Below, one piece after another: positions 8,172 through 17,185 of a stretch of 64,000 nucleotides of DNA. Every line of letters begins with the position of its first letter. Positions within the stretch are counted from its first letter, which is position 1. Source of the DNA: an uncultured Prevotella sp. (GTDB lineage Bacteria > Bacteroidota > Bacteroidia > Bacteroidales > Bacteroidaceae); contig USHV01000007.1 in assembly GCA_900554695.1 (NCBI GenBank), forward strand, positions 34,485-98,484, given 5' to 3'. The notes below the pieces were generated by a model. It searched no databases. It was not told where the DNA came from and was given only the letters and a program-made list of their open reading frames with translations. Both the position numbers and the translations under genes were made by a program.

Positions 8172-9638
8172 ATGGAACTTAGACAGATTCTGAAGGACAT
8201 AAAGCCCGTCGCTATTGTTGGCGATGAAGAAGTTGATATTACAGGTGTGAGCATTGACTCCAGGCATACAGGTAAAGGACATCTCTTCGTGGCAATGAAG
8301 GGAACTCAGGTTGACGGACATAAATATATAGGAAAGGCTTTGGAGGCCGGAGCCGCTGCCGTGCTGTGTGAGACCATGCCGGAAACATGTGCGGACGGCG
8401 TCACCTATGTGCAGGTGGAATCGACAGAGGATGTGGTAGGCAAAGTGTCGACAATGTTCTACGGCGAGCCGTCAAAGAAGCTGAAACTTGTCGGCGTTAC
8501 CGGTACCAACGGAAAGACTACCATCGCCACCTTATTATATAATATGTTCACAAAGCTGGGACATAAGTGCGGATTGTTGTCAACTGTCTGCAACTATATC
8601 GTAGACGAGAAGATACCTGCCGACCATACCACGCCCGACCCGATAGAGCTCAATGCTCTGCTGGCACGCATGGTTGAGGCCGGATGTGAATATGCGTTCA
8701 TGGAGTGCAGCTCGCACGCCATAGCACAGAAACGTATCGGCGGACTGCATTTCACCGGAGGTATATTCACAAACCTTACACGCGACCATCTCGATTATCA
8801 TAAGACTTTCGAGAACTACCGCGACGCCAAGAAGGCTTTCTTCGACGGTCTGCCCAAGTCGGCTTTCGCCATAACCAACGCCGACGACAAGAACGGAATG
8901 GTGATGGTGCAGAATACCAAAGCCACGGTGAAGACCTATTCCACACGCACAATGGCCGACTTCAAGGGACGTCTGCTGGAGTGTCATTTCGAGGGTATGT
9001 ATCTTGAGATAGACGGTCGCGAGGTAGGTGTTCAGTTCATAGGAAAGTTCAATCTCAGCAATCTGCTTGCCGTTTACGGCGCAGCTGTTATGCTCGGTCA
9101 GAAACCGGAAGACATCCTTGTCGTGCTCAGCACACTGCATAGTGTGAACGGACGACTCGAACCTATACACTCGCCGGAAGGTTACACGGCAATTATCGAC
9201 TATGCACATACGCCTGACGCATTGAAGAATGTGCTTGGCGCAATACATGAGGTGCTCAACGGACGGGGCAGCGTCATCACAGTGTGTGGTGCAGGCGGCA
9301 ACCGCGACAAGGGCAAACGTCCGCTCATGGCACAGGAAGCTGTGGCACAGAGCGACAAGGTGATAATAACAAGTGATAACCCGCGCTTCGAGGAACCGCA
9401 GGACATCATCAACGATATGCTTGCCGGACTGAACGCGCAGCAGATGAAGAAGGTGATAAGCATTGTCGACCGTAAGGAGGCAATACGCACTGCCTGCATG
9501 ATGGCAAAGAAGGGCGACGTGGTGCTCATTGCCGGTAAGGGACATGAGGACTATCAGGAGATAAAGGGTGTGAAGCACCATTTCGACGACCACGAGGTGG
9601 TGAGAGAGTTCTTCGGCACAACTGAACAGAAAGCCTGA
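8172..9638 (+). CDS. murE: UDP-MurNAc-L-Ala-D-Glu:meso-diaminopimelate ligase MurE
   Basis: 488 aa, cytoplasmic Mur ligase. ATP loop GVTGTNGKTTIATL (about residues 113-126). The amino-acid selectivity motif is DNPR at 402-405, which is characteristic of meso-diaminopimelate-adding enzymes, so the organism's peptidoglycan should carry meso-DAP. Domain 3 ends with the usual GKGHEDYQEI. Adds the third stem-peptide residue. Part of the dcw operon, 65 bases before mraY. Confidence 0.96.
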   Translation: MELRQILKDIKPVAIVGDEEVDITGVSIDSRHTGKGHLFVAMKGTQVDGHKYIGKALEAGAAAVLCETMPETCADGVTYVQVESTEDVVGKVSTMFYGEPSKKLKLVGVTGTNGKTTIATLLYNMFTKLGHKCGLLSTVCNYIVDEKIPADHTTPDPIELNALLARMVEAGCEYAFMECSSHAIAQKRIGGLHFTGGIFTNLTRDHLDYHKTFENYRDAKKAFFDGLPKSAFAITNADDKNGMVMVQNTKATVKTYSTRTMADFKGRLLECHFEGMYLEIDGREVGVQFIGKFNLSNLLAVYGAAVMLGQKPEDILVVLSTLHSVNGRLEPIHSPEGYTAIIDYAHTPDALKNVLGAIHEVLNGRGSVITVCGAGGNRDKGKRPLMAQEAVAQSDKVIITSDNPRFEEPQDIINDMLAGLNAQQMKKVISIVDRKEAIRTACMMAKKGDVVLIAGKGHEDYQEIKGVKHHFDDHEVVREFFGTTEQKA

Positions 9639-9703
9639 GCGGTTGTGGCGTCAATACGGAGATAATCAAGGTAATAGCGTAAAAACATTAAAACGAAAAG
9701 CCA

Positions 9704-10972
9704 ATGTTATATTATTTGTTCCGGTTTCTGGAGGAGTATGGCATTTCCGGATCACATCTTTGGGGATACATATCGTTCAGGTCGCTTCTGGCACTGATGC
9801 TTTCGCTTATCATATCGGCATGGTTTGGTGAGAAGTTCATAAAATTCCTGCGCTCGAAGCAGATTACCGAGACTCAGCGTGCGGCAGACATCGACCCGTT
9901 CGGAGTGAAGAAGATAGGTGTGCCGTCTATGGGAGGAGTCATCATTATTGTCGCAATTCTCGTGCCGGTGTTGCTGCTCGGCCGTCTGCGCAATATCTAT
10001 CTCATACTCATGATAGTGACAACCGTGTGGCTGGGACTGCTCGGAGGTCTGGACGACTACATCAAGATATTCCGTCGCAACAAGGAAGGTCTGAAGGGAA
10101 GATACAAGATTGTGGGCCAGGTGAGTATCGGATTGATAGTCGGGCTGGTGCTGTGGATGTCGCCGGACGTTAAGATGAACGAGAACCTCGCCGTAAAACA
10201 GCAGGGTGAGGAGATTGTCGTCAAGCACCGCACTGAAGCTCGCAAGTCGCTCAAGACCACCATTCCGTTTGTCAAAGGCCATAACCTTGACTATTCACAC
10301 ATAATGGGTTTCTGCGGAAAATACAAGACTGCGGCGGGATGGATACTCTTTGTCGTCATGACAATACTTGTTGTCACGGCTGTGTCTAACGGTGCCAACC
10401 TTAACGACGGCATGGACGGTATGTGCGCGGGAAACTCTGCCATCATAGGAGTCACGATAGGCATACTCGCCTATGTGAGCAGTCACATGGAGTTTGCCAA
10501 CTATCTTAACATAATGTATATACCTGATTCGCAGGAGCTTGTGGTATTTATGTGTGCCTTTGTCGGCGCGCTCATCGGATTCCTTTGGTACAACGCATAC
10601 CCAGCCCAGGTTTTCATGGGCGATACGGGATCGCTTACCATCGGAGGTATAATAGCCGTTTCGGCCATAATAATACATAAGGAGCTGATGCTGCCTATAC
10701 TTTGCGGCATATTCTTTGTGGAGAGTCTGAGCGTCATTCTGCAGGTTTACTACTACAAGCTCGGAAAGCGTCGCGGCGTGAAACAGCGCATATTCAAGCG
10801 CACGCCTATCCATGACAATTTCAGGACACAGCAGGAAATGCTCGATCCGGAGTGCAAATATCTCATGAAGAAACCTAAAGGTGCCATACATGAGTCTAAG
10901 ATAACAATACGCTTCTGGATTATAACGATAATTCTGGCGGCTATGACCATAATAACACTGAAAATAAGATAA
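9704..10972 (+). CDS. mraY: Phospho-MurNAc-pentapeptide transferase MraY
   Basis: 422 aa, about ten transmembrane helices. The conserved cytoplasmic loops are visible: GVPSMGGVIII, LGGLDDYIKI (Asp pair), GANLNDGMDGMCAG and FMGDTGSLTIGG, with the C-terminal QRIFKRTPIHDNF. It links UDP-MurNAc-pentapeptide to undecaprenyl phosphate, giving lipid I. The loop of about 50 residues around NLAVKQQGEEIVVKHRTEAR is longer than in E. coli MraY (360 aa), which accounts for the extra length common in Bacteroidetes. Confidence 0.95.
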   Translation: MLYYLFRFLEEYGISGSHLWGYISFRSLLALMLSLIISAWFGEKFIKFLRSKQITETQRAADIDPFGVKKIGVPSMGGVIIIVAILVPVLLLGRLRNIYLILMIVTTVWLGLLGGLDDYIKIFRRNKEGLKGRYKIVGQVSIGLIVGLVLWMSPDVKMNENLAVKQQGEEIVVKHRTEARKSLKTTIPFVKGHNLDYSHIMGFCGKYKTAAGWILFVVMTILVVTAVSNGANLNDGMDGMCAGNSAIIGVTIGILAYVSSHMEFANYLNIMYIPDSQELVVFMCAFVGALIGFLWYNAYPAQVFMGDTGSLTIGGIIAVSAIIIHKELMLPILCGIFFVESLSVILQVYYYKLGKRRGVKQRIFKRTPIHDNFRTQQEMLDPECKYLMKKPKGAIHESKITIRFWIITIILAAMTIITLKIR

Positions 10973-11002
10973 AAACGCGGTTGACGTATCAACCATAATG
11001 AT

Positions 11003-12334
11003 ATGAAAAGAATTGTAGTTCTTGGAGCCGGAGAAAGTGGAGCCGGCGCAGCCGTACTGGCGAAAAAGGAAGGTTTCGACGTGTTTGTGAGCGACATGTC
11101 GGCCATAAAGGATAAGTATAAGAAACTGCTCGACGACCATGGCATTGAATGGGAGGAGAAACATCATTCGGAGGATAAGATTCTGAATGCTGACGAGATA
11201 ATAAAGAGTCCGGGCATACCGAAGGAAGCTCCCTTGGTCAGAAAAGCTGTGGAGAAGGGCATAGGAATAATAAGCGAGATAGAGTTCGCGGGCCGTTACA
11301 CATCGTCGAAAATGGTGTGCATAACTGGCAGCAACGGCAAGACAACCACCACATCGCTTATTTATCACATCTTCAAGACTGCCGGTCTGGATGTAGGACT
11401 GGCCGGAAACATTGGACGTTCACTCGCCCTTCAGGTGGCTGAGGATCCGCACGACTGCTACGTGATAGAGCTCAGCTCGTTCCAGCTTGACGACATGTAC
11501 GACTTCCGTGCCAATATCGCCATTATATTGAACATCACTCCCGACCATCTCGACCGTTACGACAACTGCATGCAGAACTATATAGACGCGAAGATGCGAA
11601 TACTGCAGAACCAGACCGAAGACGATTGCTTCATATATTGGAATGACGATCCTGTGGTGACAAAGGAATTGCCTAAGTATGACATCAAGGCTGCCAAGTA
11701 TGCTTTCTCCGAAACAAAAAGCGAAGGATGTGCCGCATATCTCGACAACGGTCGCTACGAGATAATACGTCCGGCGCATTTCGAGATGCCGCAGCAGGAA
11801 CTGTCGCTCAGAGGAAAACACAATATGTACAACTCGCTTGCGGCAGGCATTGCCTCGGTGGCTGCGGGAATAGACAGCGCGACATTGCGTAAGTGTCTGG
11901 GCGATTTCCCCGGAGTGGAGCACAGATTGGAGAAAGTGACTGTGGTGGACGGCGTGCAGTATATCAACGATTCGAAGGCCACTAACGTGGACGCTTGCTG
12001 GTATGCCCTCGAAAGTATGACTACGCCAACTGTCCTTATATTGGGAGGAAAGGATAAAGGTAACGATTACAACGAGATAAAGGATATGGTATTGAAGAAA
12101 TGCCGTGCCTTGGTCTACCTCGGAGCAGACAATACCAAGCTTCACAATTTCTTCGATCAGCTCGGCCTTCCCGTACGTGATACGAACAATATGGCTGATT
12201 GCGTGAAAGCATGTCATGAACTCGCTCAACCGGGCGACACCGTACTGCTGAGCCCTTGCTGTGCAAGCTTCGACCTTTTCAAGAATATGGAGGACCGTGG
12301 CGAGCAGTTCAAGGCACTCGTTAGAGCTCTTTAG
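11003..12334 (+). CDS. murD: UDP-MurNAc-L-alanine:D-glutamate ligase MurD
   Basis: 443 aa. N-terminal Rossmann domain (IVVLGAGESGAGAAVLAKK), ATP loop ITGSNGKTTTT near residue 108, the ELSSFQLD block and the NITPDHLDRY signature. The C-terminal domain has NDSKATNVDA and LSPCCASFD, all typical of MurD. Adds D-glutamate to UDP-MurNAc-L-Ala. Thirty bases separate it from mraY and forty from ftsW, consistent with one transcript. Confidence 0.96.
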   Translation: MKRIVVLGAGESGAGAAVLAKKEGFDVFVSDMSAIKDKYKKLLDDHGIEWEEKHHSEDKILNADEIIKSPGIPKEAPLVRKAVEKGIGIISEIEFAGRYTSSKMVCITGSNGKTTTTSLIYHIFKTAGLDVGLAGNIGRSLALQVAEDPHDCYVIELSSFQLDDMYDFRANIAIILNITPDHLDRYDNCMQNYIDAKMRILQNQTEDDCFIYWNDDPVVTKELPKYDIKAAKYAFSETKSEGCAAYLDNGRYEIIRPAHFEMPQQELSLRGKHNMYNSLAAGIASVAAGIDSATLRKCLGDFPGVEHRLEKVTVVDGVQYINDSKATNVDACWYALESMTTPTVLILGGKDKGNDYNEIKDMVLKKCRALVYLGADNTKLHNFFDQLGLPVRDTNNMADCVKACHELAQPGDTVLLSPCCASFDLFKNMEDRGEQFKALVRAL

Positions 12335-12373
12335 CTCTTCTGTTAAAAGAAATAAAACAACAAAACAACAACT

Positions 12374-13678
12374 ATGAACAAGACTTTTGGAAATATTTTC
12401 AAAGGCGATAAGGTGATATGGATGGTTTTCTTTTTCCTGTGTATCATCAGCATCATTGAGGTCTATTCGGCCTCGTCGCAGCTGACTTACAAGGGAGGAA
12501 ACTATGTCGCACCTGTTCTGAAGCACATAAGCATCCTTGTGGTGGGAATCTTTTTCATGGTGGTGACACTTAACATAAAGTGCAAATATTTCAGAATAGC
12601 CTTGCCGCTAATGCTCGGCATATCGTTCGTGGCGCTCATAAGTGTGTACATAGTTGGCCAAGTGACCAATGGAGCGCACAGGTGGGTGCCGATCATGGGC
12701 ATACAGTTTCAGCCGTCGGAGTTGGCAAAAGGAACAATAGTATTGGCAGTGGCACAGATTCTGAGTGCCATGCAGACGGATAAGGGTGCCGACAAGCAAG
12801 CGTTCAGATACATATTGACGGTGTGTCTGTTCTTCATCCCGCTCATCATGCTCGAGAACCTTTCCACTGCGGCTCTCTTGTGTCTGGTGGTATTTATGAT
12901 GATGTTGATAGGCCGTGTGCCTGCAAGACAGCTTGGAAAACTGCTCGGAGTGACGGCCCTTATCATGTCGGGTGTCTTTGCGATGGTGATGATTTTCGGT
13001 ACAGACAGACAGCGGGAGAAAACTGTCTCAGACGTTGACATGTCTCAGACCGTGGCCGAGAAACAAAAGGATGAGTCGATAGTAGGAAAGGTATTCCACC
13101 GTTTTGACACATGGAAAGCGCGTATCGACGATTTCATCTACAACAAACCGCTGAAAGCCGAGGACGTCGATCTGGACAAAGACGGACAGTGGGCACACGC
13201 AAACATCGCGATAGCATCATCGAACATCACCGGTAAGGGACCGGGAAATTCGGAAGAGTGCGATTTCCTTTCGCAGGCTTTCTCCGATTTCATTTATGCA
13301 ATCATAATAGAGGAGACTGGCATCTTCGGCGCGGTTTTTGTGGCGATGCTTTATATAATACTTCTGTTCCGCACCGGACGGATAGCCAACCGGTGTGAGA
13401 ATAACTTCCCGGCATTCCTTGCCATGGGACTTGCATTGCTGCTTGTGACGCAGGCTTTGTTCAATATGTGTGTGGCTGTGGGTCTCGCTCCCGTTACCGG
13501 CCAGCCGCTCCCGCTTATAAGCAAGGGCGGTACTTCTACGATTATAAATTGTGTATATATAGGAGCCATATTGAGCATCAGCCGTTCGGCCAAGCGCAGG
13601 GAGCAGTCAGAGCAGAAGCCTGAAACTGCGCAGGTGATGATGAACGATGTGATGCAGCGCAGAATAAAAACCGCATGA
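12374..13678 (+). CDS. ftsW: Septal SEDS glycosyltransferase FtsW
   Basis: 434 aa with about ten transmembrane helices. SEDS features seen: NGAHRWVPIMGIQFQPSELAKG in the first half and VTGQPLPLISKGGTS near the C-terminus. There is a large extracytoplasmic loop (about residues 215-290, TDRQREKTVSDVDM and the charged stretch after it) before the last helices. It polymerises glycan strands from lipid II at the septum, in complex with FtsI. The cytoplasmic tail is short and Gln/Glu rich. Located between murD and murG as in other Bacteroidetes. Confidence 0.95.
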   Translation: MNKTFGNIFKGDKVIWMVFFFLCIISIIEVYSASSQLTYKGGNYVAPVLKHISILVVGIFFMVVTLNIKCKYFRIALPLMLGISFVALISVYIVGQVTNGAHRWVPIMGIQFQPSELAKGTIVLAVAQILSAMQTDKGADKQAFRYILTVCLFFIPLIMLENLSTAALLCLVVFMMMLIGRVPARQLGKLLGVTALIMSGVFAMVMIFGTDRQREKTVSDVDMSQTVAEKQKDESIVGKVFHRFDTWKARIDDFIYNKPLKAEDVDLDKDGQWAHANIAIASSNITGKGPGNSEECDFLSQAFSDFIYAIIIEETGIFGAVFVAMLYIILLFRTGRIANRCENNFPAFLAMGLALLLVTQALFNMCVAVGLAPVTGQPLPLISKGGTSTIINCVYIGAILSISRSAKRREQSEQKPETAQVMMNDVMQRRIKTA

Positions 13679-13727
13679 TGAATTTTATTATTGTAAGAAA
13701 ATGATTAATTTTGTCATTTGAAACAAG

Positions 13728-14855
13728 ATGTTGAATATGAATAAGGAGCAGAAAGAACTCAGAGTCATAATAAGCGGTGGCGGAACAGGCGGACACATAT
13801 TCCCGGCTGTATCGATAGCCAACGCCATAAAGGCAAAGCGCCCTGACGCGAAGATACTGTTCGTCGGTGCTTTGGGTAGAATGGAAATGCAGCGTGTTCC
13901 GGCAGCCGGATACGAGATAAAAGGCTTGCCAATATGCGGATTCGACCGCAAGAACATGCTGCGCAATGTCATTGTGCTCTATCGTATATGGAAGAGTCAG
14001 CGTATGGCACGTAAGATTATAAAGGAGTTCAAGCCGATGGCTGCCGTCGGAGTGGGCGGATATGCCAGCGGTCCGACTCTCAATCAGTGCGCCTCGATGG
14101 GCATACCGTGCCTCATACAGGAACAGAATTCTTATGCCGGAGTTACAAACAAGCTTCTTGCAAAGAAGGCAAAGCGCATTTGCGTGGCATACGAAGGAAT
14201 GGACCGCTTCTTCCCGGCAGACAAGATTGTGATTACAGGAAATCCTGTCAGACAGTCGTTGATTGAGAACAGCATAAGCCGTGAGGACGCGATAAAGTCG
14301 TTCGGACTGGATCCTGAGAAGAAAACAATACTGCTCGTAGGCGGCAGTTTGGGCGCACGTACCATTAATGAAAGCATAATGCAGCATCTCGACATGGTGG
14401 AGAACAGCGGCGTACAGTTCATCTGGCAGACCGGAAAATATTATAATGCCGCCATAATGGAGAAGCTGAATGCTTATAAGAAACTGCCGATGCTCAAGGT
14501 GACAGACTTCATCAGCGATATGGGAGCGGCATACAAGGCTGCCGACCTTGTCATAAGCCGTGCCGGAGCAAGCTCTATCAGTGAGTTCTGTCTTATAGGA
14601 AAGCCGGTCATCCTTGTGCCTTCGCCTAACGTGGCAGAGGATCATCAGACCAAGAATGCCATGGCTCTCGTGAACAAGGACGCGGCTCTTTATGTGAAGG
14701 ACGCCGACGCTCCTCATTCATTGCTGGCTTTGGCAATCAATACGGTCAAGGATGCCGACCATCTGGCAAAGCTGAGCGCGAACATTCGTAAGCTCGGAAA
14801 AGAAAATTCTGCTGAGGTTATTGCCGATGAGGTTATAAAACTTGCAGAGGGCTGA
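13728..14855 (+). CDS. murG: UDP-GlcNAc:lipid I GlcNAc transferase MurG
   Basis: 375 aa from ATG 13728; ATG 13737 is an equally possible start. GT28 glycosyltransferase with the glycine-rich ISGGGTGGHIFPAVSIA loop at the N-terminus, the acceptor-site GVGGYASGPTL, and the donor-site GGSLGARTIN and SRAGASSISEFCLIGKP blocks. Makes lipid II on the cytoplasmic face of the inner membrane. Followed 24 bases later by murC. Confidence 0.96.
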   Translation: MLNMNKEQKELRVIISGGGTGGHIFPAVSIANAIKAKRPDAKILFVGALGRMEMQRVPAAGYEIKGLPICGFDRKNMLRNVIVLYRIWKSQRMARKIIKEFKPMAAVGVGGYASGPTLNQCASMGIPCLIQEQNSYAGVTNKLLAKKAKRICVAYEGMDRFFPADKIVITGNPVRQSLIENSISREDAIKSFGLDPEKKTILLVGGSLGARTINESIMQHLDMVENSGVQFIWQTGKYYNAAIMEKLNAYKKLPMLKVTDFISDMGAAYKAADLVISRAGASSISEFCLIGKPVILVPSPNVAEDHQTKNAMALVNKDAALYVKDADAPHSLLALAINTVKDADHLAKLSANIRKLGKENSAEVIADEVIKLAEG

Positions 14856-14879
14856 AATCAGTTTTTAACGTAAAAGGAT

Positions 14880-16256
14880 ATGGAACTTAAGGATATAAAA
14901 TCTGTATATTTCATCGGTGCCGGAGGCATAGGCATGAGCGCTCTGGCACGTTATTTCATGCATAGAGGTGTTGTTGTGGCCGGATATGACAGGACACCGT
15001 CCGCGCTTACCTCACAGCTTGAGAAGGAAGGCATGCTCATTCATTATGAAGAGAATGTTGACTGCATTCCTCAGGCATGCCGTGATGTGGCGTCATGTCT
15101 TGTGGTTTATACTCCGGCTATACCTTCAACACATAAAGAACTGCTGTTCTTCAAGGAACACGGATTCGACATCGAGAAGCGTGCGCAGGTTCTCGGCGCG
15201 CTTACCATAAGCCATAAAGGCCTGTGTGTGGCAGGTACCCATGGCAAGACCACAACGTCTGCCATCTGCGCACACATAATGCATCAGAGCCATATTGACA
15301 GCAATGCGTTCCTTGGCGGCATACTGAAAAATTACGGGACCAACTATATTCTTTCAAAAGAAAGCGATTATGTCGTTATAGAGGCCGATGAGTTTGACCG
15401 CTCTTTCCACTGGTTGAGACCGTGGATAAGCGTCATCACCGCTACCGATCCCGACCATCTTGACATCTACGGCACAAAGGAAGCCTATCTTGAGAGCTTC
15501 AGATATTATACGACGCTCATACAGCCGGGCGGCGCATTGATCATACACAAGGATCTGGAGATGCAGCCCAATGTTCAGGAAGGAGTAAGAACATACGAGT
15601 ACAGCCTCGATTCCGGCGATTTCCATGCCGAGAATGTCAGAATCAATAACGGAGAGATAACCTTCGACTTCGTTTCTCCGATAGAGAACGTGAAGAATGT
15701 TGAGCTCGGACAACCTGTACCAATCAACATTGAGAACAGCGTCGCAGCTATGGCAATGGCTCAGTTGTGCAGATGTACGGCCGACGAACTGAAATACGGT
15801 CTGAAGACATATCGTGGAGTGGAGAGACGTTTCGATTTCAAGATAAAGACCGACAAGCTCGTCTTCCTTTCCGACTACGCACACCATCCGAAGGAAATCT
15901 ATCAGAGTGCGCGCAGCATACGTCAGCTGTATGCCAACCGTAAGATAACGGCAATATTCCAGCCGCATCTTTACACTCGCACCCGCGACTTCTACAAAGA
16001 TTTTGCCGATGCGTTGAGCCAACTCGACGAAGTGATTCTCTGCGACATATATCCGGCGCGCGAACAGCCTATCCCCGGCGTAACAAGTAAGCTGATTTAC
16101 GACAACCTTAAGCCAGGTGTCGAGAAGAGCATGATACATAAGGAAGATGTACTCGACCTTGTCAAGAGTCGGGATTTCGACGTGTTGATTGTCCTGGGAG
16201 CAGGAGATCTGGATAATTACGTGCCACAAATCACAAAGATACTTGAGTCCAAGTGA
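14880..16256 (+). CDS. murC: UDP-MurNAc:L-alanine ligase MurC
   Basis: 458 aa. UDP-binding N-terminus (YFIGAGGIGMSALARYF), ATP loop VAGTHGKTTTSAI near residue 118, EADEFDRSF, TDPDHLDIYG and the C-terminal DYAHHPKEI and FQPHLYTRT blocks. First amino-acid-adding step of peptidoglycan precursor synthesis, in the cytoplasm. The stop codon overlaps the GTG start of ftsQ by 4 nt (GTGA), so the two are translationally coupled. Confidence 0.96.
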   Translation: MELKDIKSVYFIGAGGIGMSALARYFMHRGVVVAGYDRTPSALTSQLEKEGMLIHYEENVDCIPQACRDVASCLVVYTPAIPSTHKELLFFKEHGFDIEKRAQVLGALTISHKGLCVAGTHGKTTTSAICAHIMHQSHIDSNAFLGGILKNYGTNYILSKESDYVVIEADEFDRSFHWLRPWISVITATDPDHLDIYGTKEAYLESFRYYTTLIQPGGALIIHKDLEMQPNVQEGVRTYEYSLDSGDFHAENVRINNGEITFDFVSPIENVKNVELGQPVPINIENSVAAMAMAQLCRCTADELKYGLKTYRGVERRFDFKIKTDKLVFLSDYAHHPKEIYQSARSIRQLYANRKITAIFQPHLYTRTRDFYKDFADALSQLDEVILCDIYPAREQPIPGVTSKLIYDNLKPGVEKSMIHKEDVLDLVKSRDFDVLIVLGAGDLDNYVPQITKILESK

Positions 16257-17182
16257 AACGGGTTTGGAAAAGAACATTCATCATCTTGCTCGATGTAGTG
16301 CTGGGCATTTACCTCGTTCTTGCTTTCACCGCGTTCAATAAACCGGATGAAACAAAGATCAAATGCACCCAGGTGAATATTTCGATAGCAGATGAGAGCA
16401 ATAATGGATTTATCACGGCGGCAGAAATCAAGAAGCGTCTTGTGGACGGTGGCATATACCCTAAGGGCATGCCGTTGCGCTATGTTGACGCCCGTAAGAT
16501 AGAGGATCGCCTGAAGATGAGTCCGTTTGTGAAAACGGCAGAATGTTACAAGACTCAGGACGGACAGGTGTTCATCACCATCACGCAGCTGTTGCCGGTC
16601 ATACGCATCAAGGCTGACAATGGAGACGATTACTATGTTGACGACAAGAACAGCGTGATGCCCAATTCATCGTATGTCAGCAATCTAATCATTGCGAGCG
16701 GCAGCATTACTCCGAGTTTTGCGACAAACTATATATCACCTATGGGAAAGGCGCTGATGGCAAACGATGTGTGGCGCAACCTCATCGAGCAGATACATGT
16801 GCTCCCCGACAGAGGCATAGAGCTTGTGCCGCGTGTCGGCGACCATATTGTTTACATCGGCCGCCTGCCTGACTTCCAGAAGAAAGTCAGTCATGAGAAA
16901 CTCATCTCCGATTTCATCAATAACAAGATGACCCGGCTGATGAAATTCTATAAATACGGGCTTTCGTATGCCGGATGGAATAAGTACTCGTATATAAATC
17001 TTGAGTTCGACAATCAGATAATATGCAAGAAACGTTCGCATAAACCGGTGATCCAACATCCGCAACCTGTTCAGCAGGCAGCAGAGGCACAACCTGCGGA
17101 AACCTCAGAACGCCCTGCAGCCGATAAGCAGAACAAGGAGCAGAAACAGCAACAAACCGAACAAAAGAAAAAAACATTATAA
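16253..17182 (+). CDS. ftsQ: Cell division protein FtsQ/DivIB
   Basis: 309 aa, GTG start chosen because it overlaps the murC stop and precedes the membrane anchor. Short basic N-terminus, one transmembrane helix (IILLDVVLGIYLVLAFTAF, residues 8-27), then a periplasmic POTRA-like region (about 30-110) and the FtsQ beta domain. The C-terminal 50 residues are Gln/Ala/Glu-rich and probably disordered. Scaffold of the divisome that recruits FtsL and FtsW/I. Identity rests on architecture and position; primary sequence is weakly conserved in this family. Confidence 0.85.
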   Translation: MKRVWKRTFIILLDVVLGIYLVLAFTAFNKPDETKIKCTQVNISIADESNNGFITAAEIKKRLVDGGIYPKGMPLRYVDARKIEDRLKMSPFVKTAECYKTQDGQVFITITQLLPVIRIKADNGDDYYVDDKNSVMPNSSYVSNLIIASGSITPSFATNYISPMGKALMANDVWRNLIEQIHVLPDRGIELVPRVGDHIVYIGRLPDFQKKVSHEKLISDFINNKMTRLMKFYKYGLSYAGWNKYSYINLEFDNQIICKKRSHKPVIQHPQPVQQAAEAQPAETSERPAADKQNKEQKQQQTEQKKKTL

Positions 17183-17185
17183 CGT

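Noticed and set aside
10295..11368. 357-codon open frame on the minus strand
   Set aside because: Antisense to mraY and murD; composition (many His, Tyr, Cys) is that of a mirror frame.
13578..14717. 379-codon open frame on the minus strand
   Set aside because: It lies wholly opposite murG and the end of ftsW, which have full family motifs; its translation has no family features.
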